Source of the DNA: Vanilla planifolia
Lineage: Eukaryota > Streptophyta > Magnoliopsida > Asparagales > Orchidaceae
DNA length: 64,000 nt
NCBI GenBank assembly: GCA_023846275.1
Contig: JAIUJO010000089.1
Location: forward strand, 1,681,652-1,745,651
Direction: 5' to 3'
Of the stretch, positions 38,493 through 49,922 are shown piece by piece. The notes under the pieces are model-generated. The model made no database searches, was not told the origin of the DNA, and was given only the letters and a program-made list of their open reading frames with translations. Numbering within the stretch: position 1 is the first letter of the stretch; every line of letters starts with the position of its first letter. A program made the position numbers and the translations under genes.

Positions 38493-39936
38493 CTTATATG
38501 TGTGTGTGTGTATATGCAAGTGTGTGCATGTGTGCGTGTGTGCGTGTGTTCATGTATGTGTATGCAAGTTTGTGCATGTGAGCTTATGTGTGCGTGTATG
38601 CATTTGTGTGTGTGTGTGTATGCGTATGTGTATGTTTATATATGTGTGTGTATGTATGTGCATGCATGTTTGTGCATAATTGTGTGCATAACTATGTGCA
38701 TTTGCATGTTTGTTTGTGTGTTCTTGGGTGTGCATGAGTTTACTTGTGTGTGTGTATGCATGTTTGTGTGTGCATGTGCATGTATGTGTTTTGGGGTGCA
38801 TGTGTGTGGTTAAATGTATGTGTTTTTGTATAAATGCGTGTCTATGTGCATGCACGTGTTTATTGTGTGTGTGTTTGTGTGTGAGTGTCTATAAGGGGGT
38901 TTATGTGTGGGTGTTCGTGTGTGTGTGTGTGGGTTCATGTATTCATGTGTGTTATGATGTGTGAGTTCATGTGTGTGGTGCATGTAGACAAAGTTGTGTG
39001 TGCACGGGTGCACACGTGTTTGGTCATGTGTCTATGCATGTGTGTGTGTTTGTGCAAGTATGTATGCATGTGTGTGCATGTTTGTGTGTATGTGTATATG
39101 TCTATGTATGTGTGTGGTTGTGCATGTCCATATGCATTTGTGTGTACTTATGTGTCTATGTGTAAAAATGTACTTGTGTGCATTTATGCAGGCATGTTTG
39201 TGTGTACATGTTTGTGTGTGTGTATATTCATATTTATTGTGCATGTTTTGCATAGGCATGTGTGAATATGTGCTTTATATGAGTACGTGTGTGTGTGTAT
39301 ATGTGCATGTTCAAGTGTTTTCTTGCATGTGAATGTGCATGTGTTTTTGTTCTTATTCATGTATGTGCATGGGTGCATGTATGCTTATGTGAATGTGTGT
39401 CTATTAGTGTGTATTTATGTTGGTGTGTGCAAGTGTGCATGCATGGCTAAGTGTGGATGTGTGCATAAAAATGTGTATGTGCATGTGTGTGTGAGCATGT
39501 CTGTATGTGTGCATGTACATTTGTGCATGATTTTCTGTGTGTCTTCAAGTGTGGTTGTATGTGTGTGTGCATGTGCATGTTTTCATGTGTGTGTGCATGA
39601 GCATGCATGTTTGCCTTCGTGTATGCATGTATATGCACATGTGAGTGTGTATGTGTGTGAATGTATAGGTGCGTGTGCTGTGTGTAAGGGTGTGTGCTTG
39701 CATGTGTGTCCATTTTTACTTGCGTGCATGTGTGTGTATGTGTGAGGGCATGCATGTGCTTATGCATGCATTTGTGTAGGTTGTCATTGTGTTTGTGTAT
39801 GCATTTGTGCATATGTGTATGAGTTCGAGCACATTAATGCATATGTTTTTTTTTGCATGTGTGTGTGTGTGCATGTTTGTGTGCATATGGTTGTGTGTGT
39901 GATTGCTTATGTGCATGTGTGCTTGAGTGTGTCTAT

Positions 39937-39987
39937 GTGCATGCATGTGTGCATGTGCATGCATGTGTGCATGTGCATGCATGTGTG
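39937..39987 (+). repeat. 18-bp tandem triplication within the TG array
   Basis: The unit GTGCATGCATGTGTGCAT is present at 39937 and 39955, with a 15-base partial copy at 39973. Confidence 0.85.
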
Positions 39988-42900
39988 AGTCATTATGTGT
40001 GTGTATATTTGTTTGCAAGAGCATGTATACATGTTTGAACATTTGTATGTGCCTGTGTGTGTGCGTTAATACATTTGCATGCATGTGTGCTATTGTGTGT
40101 ATGCATGTGTGTGTGTGTATGTGTGGGCATACATGATCATGTGTGTATGCATCTTTGTGAGCATGTGTTTGAGTCTGTATTTATGAATATTTGTGCAGTT
40201 TTTTATTCATATGCATGCATAGGTGTGTGTGTGTATAGGCACGCACAAGACTGTGCACATGTGTGCTTGTGTGTGTGAATGTATGTGTGTGTATGCATGT
40301 GTGTGTGCTTGTGTGCATGTAAGATGTGGGTGTGCATTTGTATATGTGTTTTAGTGTGCATGTGTGTATGTACGTTTGTGCTTGGGTGGGCATTGTTTGT
40401 ATATATGCATATGATCACATGACGTGTGTGTGTGAGTGTGTGTGCATTTTTGTGCGTTTTCATATGTGTGTGTAAACGTTTATGCACGTGAGCCTTTGTG
40501 TGTGTGTATGCACACGTGAGTGTATGTGTGTTTTGTGAGTGAATGTGCATGTGTGTGTATGGGCATGTGTGTGCTAATTTGTCTATGTATTTGTGTGGGT
40601 GTGTTTGTTTGTGTGTGTCTATGTACATCTATGTATTTGTGTGTGCATGTTTATGCATTTGTATTTGTGTGTGTTTTTTGTGTGTGTTCGCATGTGTTTT
40701 TGCAAGAGTATGTGTGTGTAATTTTGTGTGTGCATGTGAGTGTGCATGTGAGTCTATGCACATGAATATTCATGCTTGTGTTCATATAAGAGTGCCTACA
40801 CATGCGAGCATGTTTGTTTCCACATATTCATCTATATTTTGGGCTTGTGTATGCATGTGTGAATGTTTGTTAGGGTGTGTGTAAATGCAGAATGTGTAAG
40901 CTTGTCATTTTTGCTTGTGAAATTATGTGTGTGAGTGTCAATTCTTGTATGTGTCTCTGTGTGCATGTGTGTAGGTGCATATGTGTGCATGTGTTGTTGT
41001 GCACATGTGTGCATGTAAGCAAGTGTGTGTGCACGTCCATGTGAGTTAGTGTGTATGTGCATGCTTTGTGGAGGACATGTGTTAGTGTTTGTGTCTATGT
41101 GTGCATGTGTGTGTGTGAGTGTAAGCATGCATACATGTGTGTGTGTGCATGTGTGCACATTTGTGAGTGTGTGCATGTGTCTGTGTATGTATGTGTGCTT
41201 ATTCATGTATGTGTGTGTGTATTTGAGTTTATGTGAGTATGAATGTGTGTGCATGTGTTTGATCTTGTCTGTGTTCTTGTATATGCATATGAGGGTGTGC
41301 ATGTGTGTTTATGTGCATGAGTTGATGTGCATGTGATGGTGTGTACGCATGTGTGTTTATTTGTGCATGTGTGTGTGCATATGCTTGTTTGTTTATGTTT
41401 GTGTGCATGTCTGTGTTTGTGAGTGTGCATGCTTGTGTGTGTGTGCAAGTGTATGTACTTAGGTGTGTGCTTGTGCTTATGGGTGTGCATGCATTTGTGC
41501 ACATGTGCATGTTTGTGTAAGTTTTTGTGCATGTGCACATGTATGAATGTGTGTTTATGCATGCTTGTGTATGTGTGTCTAAGAGTCTATGCATGCATGT
41601 TTGTGCATGTGTGCATGTGTGTTTGTGTACATGTTCATTTGATTTTGAGTGTGTGTATGTGGGTGCTTATGCTTGTGCATGTGTGTGTGTGTTTGTGTGC
41701 TTGTGCATATGTGAACGTGTGCATGTGCGTATGTGCTTGTGTGTGTGTACGTTTGTGCGAGCTTATGAATGTCTGTGTGTGTGCCCATGTGTGTGCATGG
41801 ATATGCATATCCTTGTGCCTGTGTGTTTTGCATGTGTGTGAATGTCTATGAGCCTTTGTCTATATGTGTTTGTACTCTTATTCCTATGCATGTTTTTGGG
41901 CTTTCTATCAATATGTGTGTGTGCATGCATATTTGTGAATGTGTACATGTCCATGTACATGTGTATGCATGTTTTCATGTGTGTGATTATGTGAGTGTGT
42001 GTGTGCATGTGGGTATATGTGCATGTGCATAGGAGGGTGTGTATTTGTGTGGATATGCATGTGTGTGTCAGTATGTGTGTGTGTGTGTTTGTGCATGTGT
42101 GTGTTTAAGTGCATGCAGGTGTGTATATATGTATGTGCATTCTATGTGTGCCTATGTGTTTTTATGCCTATGAATATGCATATTTGTAGGTGTGGGTGTG
42201 CATGCACTTGTGTAGATGCATGTGTGTATATGCACGTGCAAGTGTGTGCACATCTATGTGTGTGGGCATGGGTGTGTGTGGAGGTGTCAGTGTGTGTTGT
42301 TGTGTGTGTGTGTGCACGTCTCTAGTTGTGTGTGTTTGTGTGTGTCTGCATACATGTGCATGTGTACATGAGTGCATATGTGTGCATCCATGTGCATAGA
42401 TTTGCACGTTTATGCAAGTGCAAGCACATGTGTGTGTGAGAGAGTGTGTTTAGGTGAACGTAAATGTGTGTGTGTGTGTGTTTATGGATGTGCATGCATA
42501 TGTTTTTGTGTTTGTGTGTGCACATGCATACAAGTATGTGTGTTCACTGTATGTAGGTGTTTGTGCATCTTTGTTTATGCACGTGGGCATATGCATTTGT
42601 TTGGGTGCATGCGTTTGTGTGTGTACATATGTGCATATGTATTCATGTCGTAGTACATGTGTTTGGGTGCATCCAAGTTGGCATGTGTGTGTGTATGTGT
42701 GTGCATGTGTTTACAAGAATGTATGCATGCGTGTGTGTACGTCCATGCATGTATACTAGTAAATGTGCATGAGTGCATGCATGCATTTGCTTGTTCTTAC
42801 AAACGCGTGTGTGTATGTGTGTGGGTGTATATGCATGTGCTTTTTTGGTGCACTAGCTTGCATGTTCATGTGTGTATGTGTTTGTGCAAGTGTGATTTGA

Positions 42901-45900
42901 GGTACACATGAGTGCATGCATATGTGTGTGTTTGTATGTGTGTTTTTGTATGTGTGTGCGTGTGTGTGCATGTGTATGTTTATGCATGCAAACGTGCGTG
43001 AGTGTGGGTTTGTACGTGTGTGTGGGTTATTACATGTTTTCATTTTTGAGCATGCATATGTGGTTATGTTTGTGTATGCATGGGTGTGTGTGTGTGTTTA
43101 TGTGCACATGTGTGTAGGTGTGTATGCATGCATGTGTGTCTTTGTGCATGTTTATGTGTATGTGTAAGGGTGTGTGTGTGTGTACATGTTTTTGAATATT
43201 CTACACTTGCATGTATGTGTTTATGCATCTACGTGCGTGCTTATTTGTGTGTGAAGTTTGTGTTCATATGTGTATGTGTGTGCATGCATTTGTGCATGTA
43301 CATGCTTATGTGTTTATCTATGTGCATGCATTTGTGTGTATGCATGTGTATGTGCTCGTGTGAACACATGTGTGTTCCTGTGGCTATGCACATGTGCAGG
43401 TATGTCTATGTATGCATGGTTATACAAGTGCATGTTTGTATATGTGTGCTCGTTTGTACTATGCATGTGTTGTGCGTGTATATATTGTGTAGGTGAAGTG
43501 CAAGTGCATTCGTGTGCATGTTTATACACCCTTGTGTGCATTTGTGTGCATTTTTATATACGTGTGTTTGTGCCTACACATGTTTGTGTGTTTATGTGAG
43601 TACATTTACATGTGTGACTATATGTTGTGCATGTGTGTAGGTGTTTGTGTTGTTGTGTAGTGTGTGTGTGCTTGTGCATTTGAACGTGCATGTATAAGTG
43701 CATGGGTGTTTGCATATTTGTGTGTGCATGAGTGTTCGTGCACGTCTGTGTGCGAGTTTATGCATTTGTGTGTGTACAAGTGCATGCACATGTGTTCGTT
43801 CCTATGCGTGAGCATGTTTATGTGTGTGTACTTGTACATATGTGAGTGTATGTGTGTGTGTCTAGGTTCTTGTGCTACGTGCATGCATGCATGTTCGTGT
43901 GTATGGGTATGCATTTGTGTGTGTTAGCATGTGCAAGTGTGCTTATGTGTCTAAGCGTCAAATTGTATGTGCATGCATTTGCATATGTGTGTGTATGTGC
44001 ACATGTATGTATATAGGTGTGTACAAATGTGTGATTTTCTTTGTATTTGTATATGCATGTTTGTGTGAGTGTATGTGCAATTTTTTGTGAGTGCTTGTGT
44101 GTGTGTGTCTACGTGTGCTTGTGCATGCATGCATGTGTATGCATGGGTGTGTCTATTTGTGTGTATATGTGTGCATGCATGTGCAGATTTGAGCATGTGC
44201 ATGTGAGTGTTAGTGTGTTGTGTGCATATATGTGTATGCATGTGTGTGACTTGCATGTTTGTGTGTGCATTTGTGTTGAAGTGCATGAGCATGCATTCAT
44301 GCATGCACATACGATTGCCTATGTATGCGTGTGTGTACGTGCATGTTTGTGCATGTGTGTGTATGCATGCATGCATGTGTCTATGTGTGTGAGTACGTGT
44401 GTATACATGTGTATATGACTACATATGCTTTTATGCATGTTAACATGTATGTGTACAAGCATGTTTATGAGTGTGTGTGCATGTGTTATTTGTGCATATG
44501 TATGTGTGCTTGTAGACACTTGTACATATTTGTGTGTTTATTTTTTTCTGTATATGTGTCTGCATGTGTGCACATATGTTTGCGTGTATTTTCACGTATG
44601 AGTGTGTGCGTGTGAGCATGTCCATGTGTTTATGTGTGAGTTTGTGCATGCACATGGATGCGTGTGTGTTTGTGCATGTGTGAGTGTTTATGCTTGTGTG
44701 TGTGGGTGGATGCATGGATGCTTGCATGTGTGTTTGCATGCATGTGGGTAGGTGTGGTTGTGCATTGTTTCTTGTTCATGTGTGTGTGTGTGTGCATGTG
44801 AGTGTGGTTGTGTACACTTGTGTATGTGGGTCATGTGGTAGTGTGTGCAGGCTTGTCTGTGTGTGTATATGTTTACAACTATTTGTGTGTGTTCACACAT
44901 ACACAAGTGTGTGTGTGTTTATGTTCATGTGTATAGGTGTTTGTGTGAATGTGTGTGCATGGGTACATGAGTGCATGTATGTTTATGTGTATTCCTTCAT
45001 GTGTGTGGCCATGATCAGATGTGTTGATGTATGTGTGTGTGTGTGGGTGAATGTGTGAGTGTGTAAGTGCTTTTGTGTTTGTGTGTGCATACATTTGTAT
45101 GGATGTTCATGTGTGTGCTTTTGCATCTACATGTGAGTGTATGCATGTGCATGTGTGTGGGGCCATTTCTTTATGGGTGCACATATGCATGTTCATGCAT
45201 GTTTGTGTGCATATTTGTGCATAGTTATGTGTTTGTGTATATATGTGCATGCACTAGTGTGTACATGAGTGCATGTGTGCGTGTCAAATGTGTTTATAAC
45301 TTTGGGTGGGTGTGCATTCCAATGTGTTTTTGTGCATCCATGTGTATGCATCTATATACATGTGTGTGTGTGTGTCCATGTGTGAGTGTATATGCAGACA
45401 TGCATGTTTATGTGCCTATTTGAATGCATACATGTGTGTGCACGTGTATGAATTTGTCTTTGTGTGTGTGCATATATGTGAGTGTGTGTGTTGTTTGCAC
45501 ATTTGTGTCTGTGTGTGTATGTGTGTGAGAATATTTGTAATTGTTTCAATAGATGTGTGTAAGCATGCTGCATGTGGGTCCTTGTCTATGCATGTGTGCA
45601 TGGGTGCATTAGTGTAGGCTTGTGTGCACCTGTACATGTAAGTGCTTGGTTCATGAGTGTGTGTGTAAGTGTGTTTGTAATTGTGTGTGTGTGTATGCAT
45701 GTGTCAGTGTCTATGTGTGTTCATGTTTATGTGTGTATGTGTACATTTATATGCATGTAATTGTATAGGTGTGCGTGATTGTGTATGTGCATGAAGCTAT
45801 TCATGCGTTTGTGCATATAGTTGTGTGTGTGTGTGTTAATGCCCATGCAAGTGTGCATGTTCTTTTGTGTTTGAGTACATACATTTGTTTGTGTTTATGT

Positions 45901-48130
45901 GTGTGTGTGCATTGGTGCACTCACATGTGTGTGTGTGTGTGTGCATGTGTTGATTTGGGTTTGTGTGGGTGTGAGTGTGTGTGGCTATGTGTAAATGTGT
46001 GTACATGTGTGCATTTGCATGCATCTATGAGTGCATATACATGTGTATATATGCATGCATGTGAGCATGTGTGTGTGTGCAATTGTGGGTGTATGTATGT
46101 GTGTTTGTATATGTGTTTACATCAATATGTGTGTGTGTGCAAGTGTATATTTGCATGTGTGTATACATGTGTATGCCTTTGTTCGATTGTATATGTATGT
46201 GTGTGTATGTGTGTTCATGTGCATATGTACGTGTGTGTGTGTGCTTGTGTATGTGTGTGTGTGTGTATGCATTTGTACATGTTTGTGCACGTGTATGTGT
46301 ACGTGTGTAAATGTGTGTGCACTTGTGTATTTATGTGCATGAGTGTGCATGTGCTCGTGTGTGTGTGCACATGTATGCATTCCTCTATGTTTCCATGTGT
46401 GTGTGTACTTTGGCATGTCTACACAAGTGTGTGCATGTTTGTGTAAGTGCATTACATGCATGAGTGTTTTTGTGGGTGCACATATATGCATGTTTTTATG
46501 TGCATACTTGTATGCATATGTGCACACACGTATGCATGTTTGTGTGCATGTCTTTGTGCATGAAGGTGTTCATGTGTCTGTGTTTGTGTGCATCTATTTG
46601 TAGGGTGCACATGTGTGTATGTTTGTAAGTTCTTCCATGTGTGTATGAGTGTGTATGCATATACGTGTTTGTGTTTGTCTATGTGCATGTGTAAGAATGT
46701 ATGTGTATAAGCTTGTTTGTGTGTGCATATATGTGAGTGTGTGGGTGTGTGCATGTGTGAGTTTGAAGGTGGCTATGTGTGTTTCCATGCATGTTTGTGT
46801 GTCTATGCATGTGCATATGTACATGTGTCATTGTATGTATGCAAGTGTGCATGCATGTGTGTACATGTGGGTGTGTATGCCTATGCTGGGTCGTGTGTGT
46901 GTGTCTATGTATGTGTATCTATGCATGTTTGCATTTGTATGTGTGAGCATGTGTGTGAGTGTGTGTACACATGCATGGTTTTGGGTGTGCATGTCTATGT
47001 GTGTGCTTGTGTGTACTTATGTATGTGTTTTTGTTGGTGTTGTGTTTATATATGTATGTATGTGCTTGTGTGTGTGTATGTGCATGTGCATCTATGTGTG
47101 TGAATGTTAGTGGGTATGTCTGCATGTGTGTTTGTGTGTATCGATGTGCACATGTGTGCTTGTTCACATGCACTCATATGTATGTGTCCGTGCATCTGTG
47201 TGTCTATGGGTGTCTATTTACATGTGTGTGTGTGTGTGTGTATGTGTGTTTGCATGCATAGACTTGTGTGTGTGTTCATGAGTGGGTGTGGAAGCGTGTG
47301 TGTGGATATGTGTGTGCATGTGTGGTTTTTGTATATATATGTACGTTCATATGCATTTATTGTGTGCATGTTTGTGTGTGAGTGTGTGTAAGAATACTCA
47401 ATGTTCAAGTGCATGTATGTGTGTGTTCATGTGTATGTGCTTGTGAGTACGTGGATTCATGCATGTCTGTGTGTGTGTGAATGGATGTGTTAATGTGAAT
47501 GCATGCACGTGTGCGTGCATGTGTGCATGCTAATACGAACATGCATGCATTGGCGTGTATGTGTGCATGTCCATGTGTGTGGGTGTGTGAGACTGTGTGC
47601 TTGGAAGTGTGCATGTGTGTATGTTCGCTATGTGTGAGTGCATGAATGTATTTGTTTGTGTATTTATGTATGCATCAATGTGTTTGGATGCATATATGTG
47701 TGTGCAAGTTCGTGTTTATTTGTGTGCATATGCGTGTTTGCATTTGCATGCATGTACTTATGTGTGATTATGTGTATGTGTGTGCATATGTGTGCACTTG
47801 TGCTTGTATTAGTGTGTGTGTGCATATGTTGTGCATACTTGTGCTTGTGAATATATGTGTGCATATAATTGTCTATGCTTGAGTGTGCATATGTGTGTAT
47901 GCAAGTGTGTTTAAATGTGTGTGCATGCATGTGCACACATGTTTGTGTGTGTGCACATGTTTGTGCACTTGTGTTTGCACCTCTGGGTTTCATAAATGTG
48001 TGTGTGCATGTTTCTCTATGGGTGCACATATGTGTTTATATATATAAGTGTGTGTGTGTGTATGTTTTTGTGTGTGAGCATGTGTTTGCATGCATGTGCA
48101 CATTTTTGTACGTGTGAGTGTGTATGTTTG

Positions 48131-48206
48131 TATATGTACGATTATGTGTGTGCATGCATGTGTGTGTGTATATGTATGATTATGTGTGTGCATGCATGTG
48201 TGTGTG
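48131..48206 (+). repeat. 38-bp tandem duplication near the right end of the TG array
   Basis: Units 48131-48168 and 48169-48206 differ at one base (C/T). Each starts TATATGTA and contains GATTATGTGTGTGCATGC. Confidence 0.85.
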
Positions 48207-49661
48207 TGTGCATGTTTGTGTGTGTATATGTCTGAGTACATCTGTGAGTATTTTTGCATGTGTATTCCTACATGTGTGTGCTTGAACACATACATGAATG
48301 TGTGTTTATGTGTTGACAAACACACATGTACATGTGTGTATGTCTGACTGTGTTTGTGTGGTATGTATGTGTGTGTGTATGTGCATGACTTTGTGCATGT
48401 GTGCTCTTTTGTGTGTGTTTCTAGCATGTGTGTGAATGTGCGTGTGTGTTTGCATGTGGGTATGTATGTGCATGCATATGTGTGTGGGTGTGTTTGTTCA
48501 TGCATAGTTGTTTGTATGTGAGTGCTTGAATGTGTTTATGTGGGCATATGTGTGTGCATGCTTGGTTGTGGGTGTGTGTGGGCATGTATTTGTGTGCTTA
48601 TCACTCCACATGTATGTATGTGTGTGCATTCATTTGTGTTCATATGAGTTTATGAATGTATATGTGCATGTATTTGTGCACATATGCACGTTCATTTGGG
48701 TATACATGTGCATGCATGTGCATCTGTGTGTGCATATGTGAATGTGTTTGCATGTGTGTGTGCCGAAGCTTTATTTAATAAAATATTTAAAAATGAAAAA
48801 AATTAATATTTAATTAGGTAAGACTTGTCAAGAAGGGACCAACAACATTTGTTTACTCTTGATTGGACCTTGTTCAGAATAACTTTCAATTACCAAATTA
48901 ATTAAACATCAATAAAAAATATCTTAATATTAAGTATATATTAAAACTAAGATGTGATGGATTAAAGCAATATAATATAACAAAAATAAAATGATCTAGG
49001 TGGCATATGAGAAGGGATGTATAGTTACATTGTAATATAACTAACAAAAATCAAGAAATCAAATAAATTATATGAGTAAATTACATTATGAGATCATAAA
49101 ATGATCAAATATAATATCCTACATTCTTATCAAATCAAAAAGAAAATAAAATTTGTAGCAAATCAAGCTAAATCCATAGAAAATAATTATTTTAAAAACT
49201 GGTATCAATACTTAATTAGATATTACTTGCTCAAATGAGTCCAAGGATATGTTTTAACTAAATAAATCCTTATTTTGAATTATTTATATTGCAAACTAAA
49301 ATATACAAAAGTAATAAAAACTATTGTTTAAATATCAAGTAAATATATATTAAGTATAGAATAAAATAAACAAAAAAAAAATAAAAAATCCAACAAAATC
49401 AATGTTATATAATTTTAAAATGGAAGGAGATACTAAGTTACTTTAGTAAAATACCAAAATAAAAGTGAAGCATATAAAGAAATAAGATAAATTGAATGAG
49501 AATTTTATGTTCCACAATATTAAGGTGATTACGTTAACATCCTCTATCATCAAATCAGATACAAAATAAATTAAATAAGAAAACATGCAAAATTACATGA
49601 AATAAAATAATTAAATCGTAAAAATGAACAATTAAATATATTGAGCTCATCGTGATGACTC

Positions 49662-49922
49662 TAATAATGTTTGTGTCATGTTGATTAGACATCATTTAAA
49701 ATTATAATGAATTAAAAAAAAACTATAAATATAATATTTATTATTTCTAATTTAGGATAATATATATTAAATCATGATTGAAATATATCATAATAATGTT
49801 TGTGTCATGTTGATTAGACATCATTTAAAATTATAATGAATTAAAAAAAAAAATAACTATGAATATAATAATTTATTATTTCTAATTTAGGAAAATATAT
49901 ATTAAATTTTGATTGAAATATA
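49662..49922 (+). repeat. 129-bp internal tandem duplication in one satellite monomer
   Basis: TAATAATGTTTGTGTCATG at 49662 recurs at 49791. The rest of the segment (GATTAGACATCATTTAAAA, an A run, then TATTTCTAATTTAGG) follows in both copies with few differences. Copy 2 has a longer A run and a few changes. This partial duplication stretches the local monomer spacing to about 510 bp and is younger than the array around it. Confidence 0.85.

Larger units (their letters stand above)
14606..48762 (+). repeat. Degenerate TG array, main block (about 34 kb)
   Basis: This is uninterrupted TGTGTGCATGTGTG-like sequence. Nearly all dinucleotide steps are TG, CA, TA or CG, so pyrimidine-purine alternation persists. 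Departures from (TG)n within phase are therefore mostly transition-type (T for C, G for A). Phase breaks are short T runs (TTTT), GAG, GGG and CTT. Pure TG runs rarely exceed about 25 bp, so this is an old or actively reshuffled array and not a simple microsatellite. Local tandem duplications and one higher-order repeat of about 2.2 kb are listed separately. The many long frames (up to about 250 codons on either strand) encode only Cys/Val/Met/His or His/Thr/Met runs and are not genes. Alternating purine-pyrimidine DNA of this type can adopt Z-form in principle. Confidence 0.93.

Noticed and set aside
39937-39987. CRISPR-like direct repeats
   Set aside because: Units are contiguous without unique spacers and lie in eukaryotic low-complexity DNA.
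14606-48762. Telomere or telomere-like array (TG-rich strand)
   Set aside because: No TTTAGGG or related plant telomere unit occurs; the TG pattern is alternating, with CATG interruptions and no G-triplet repeats.
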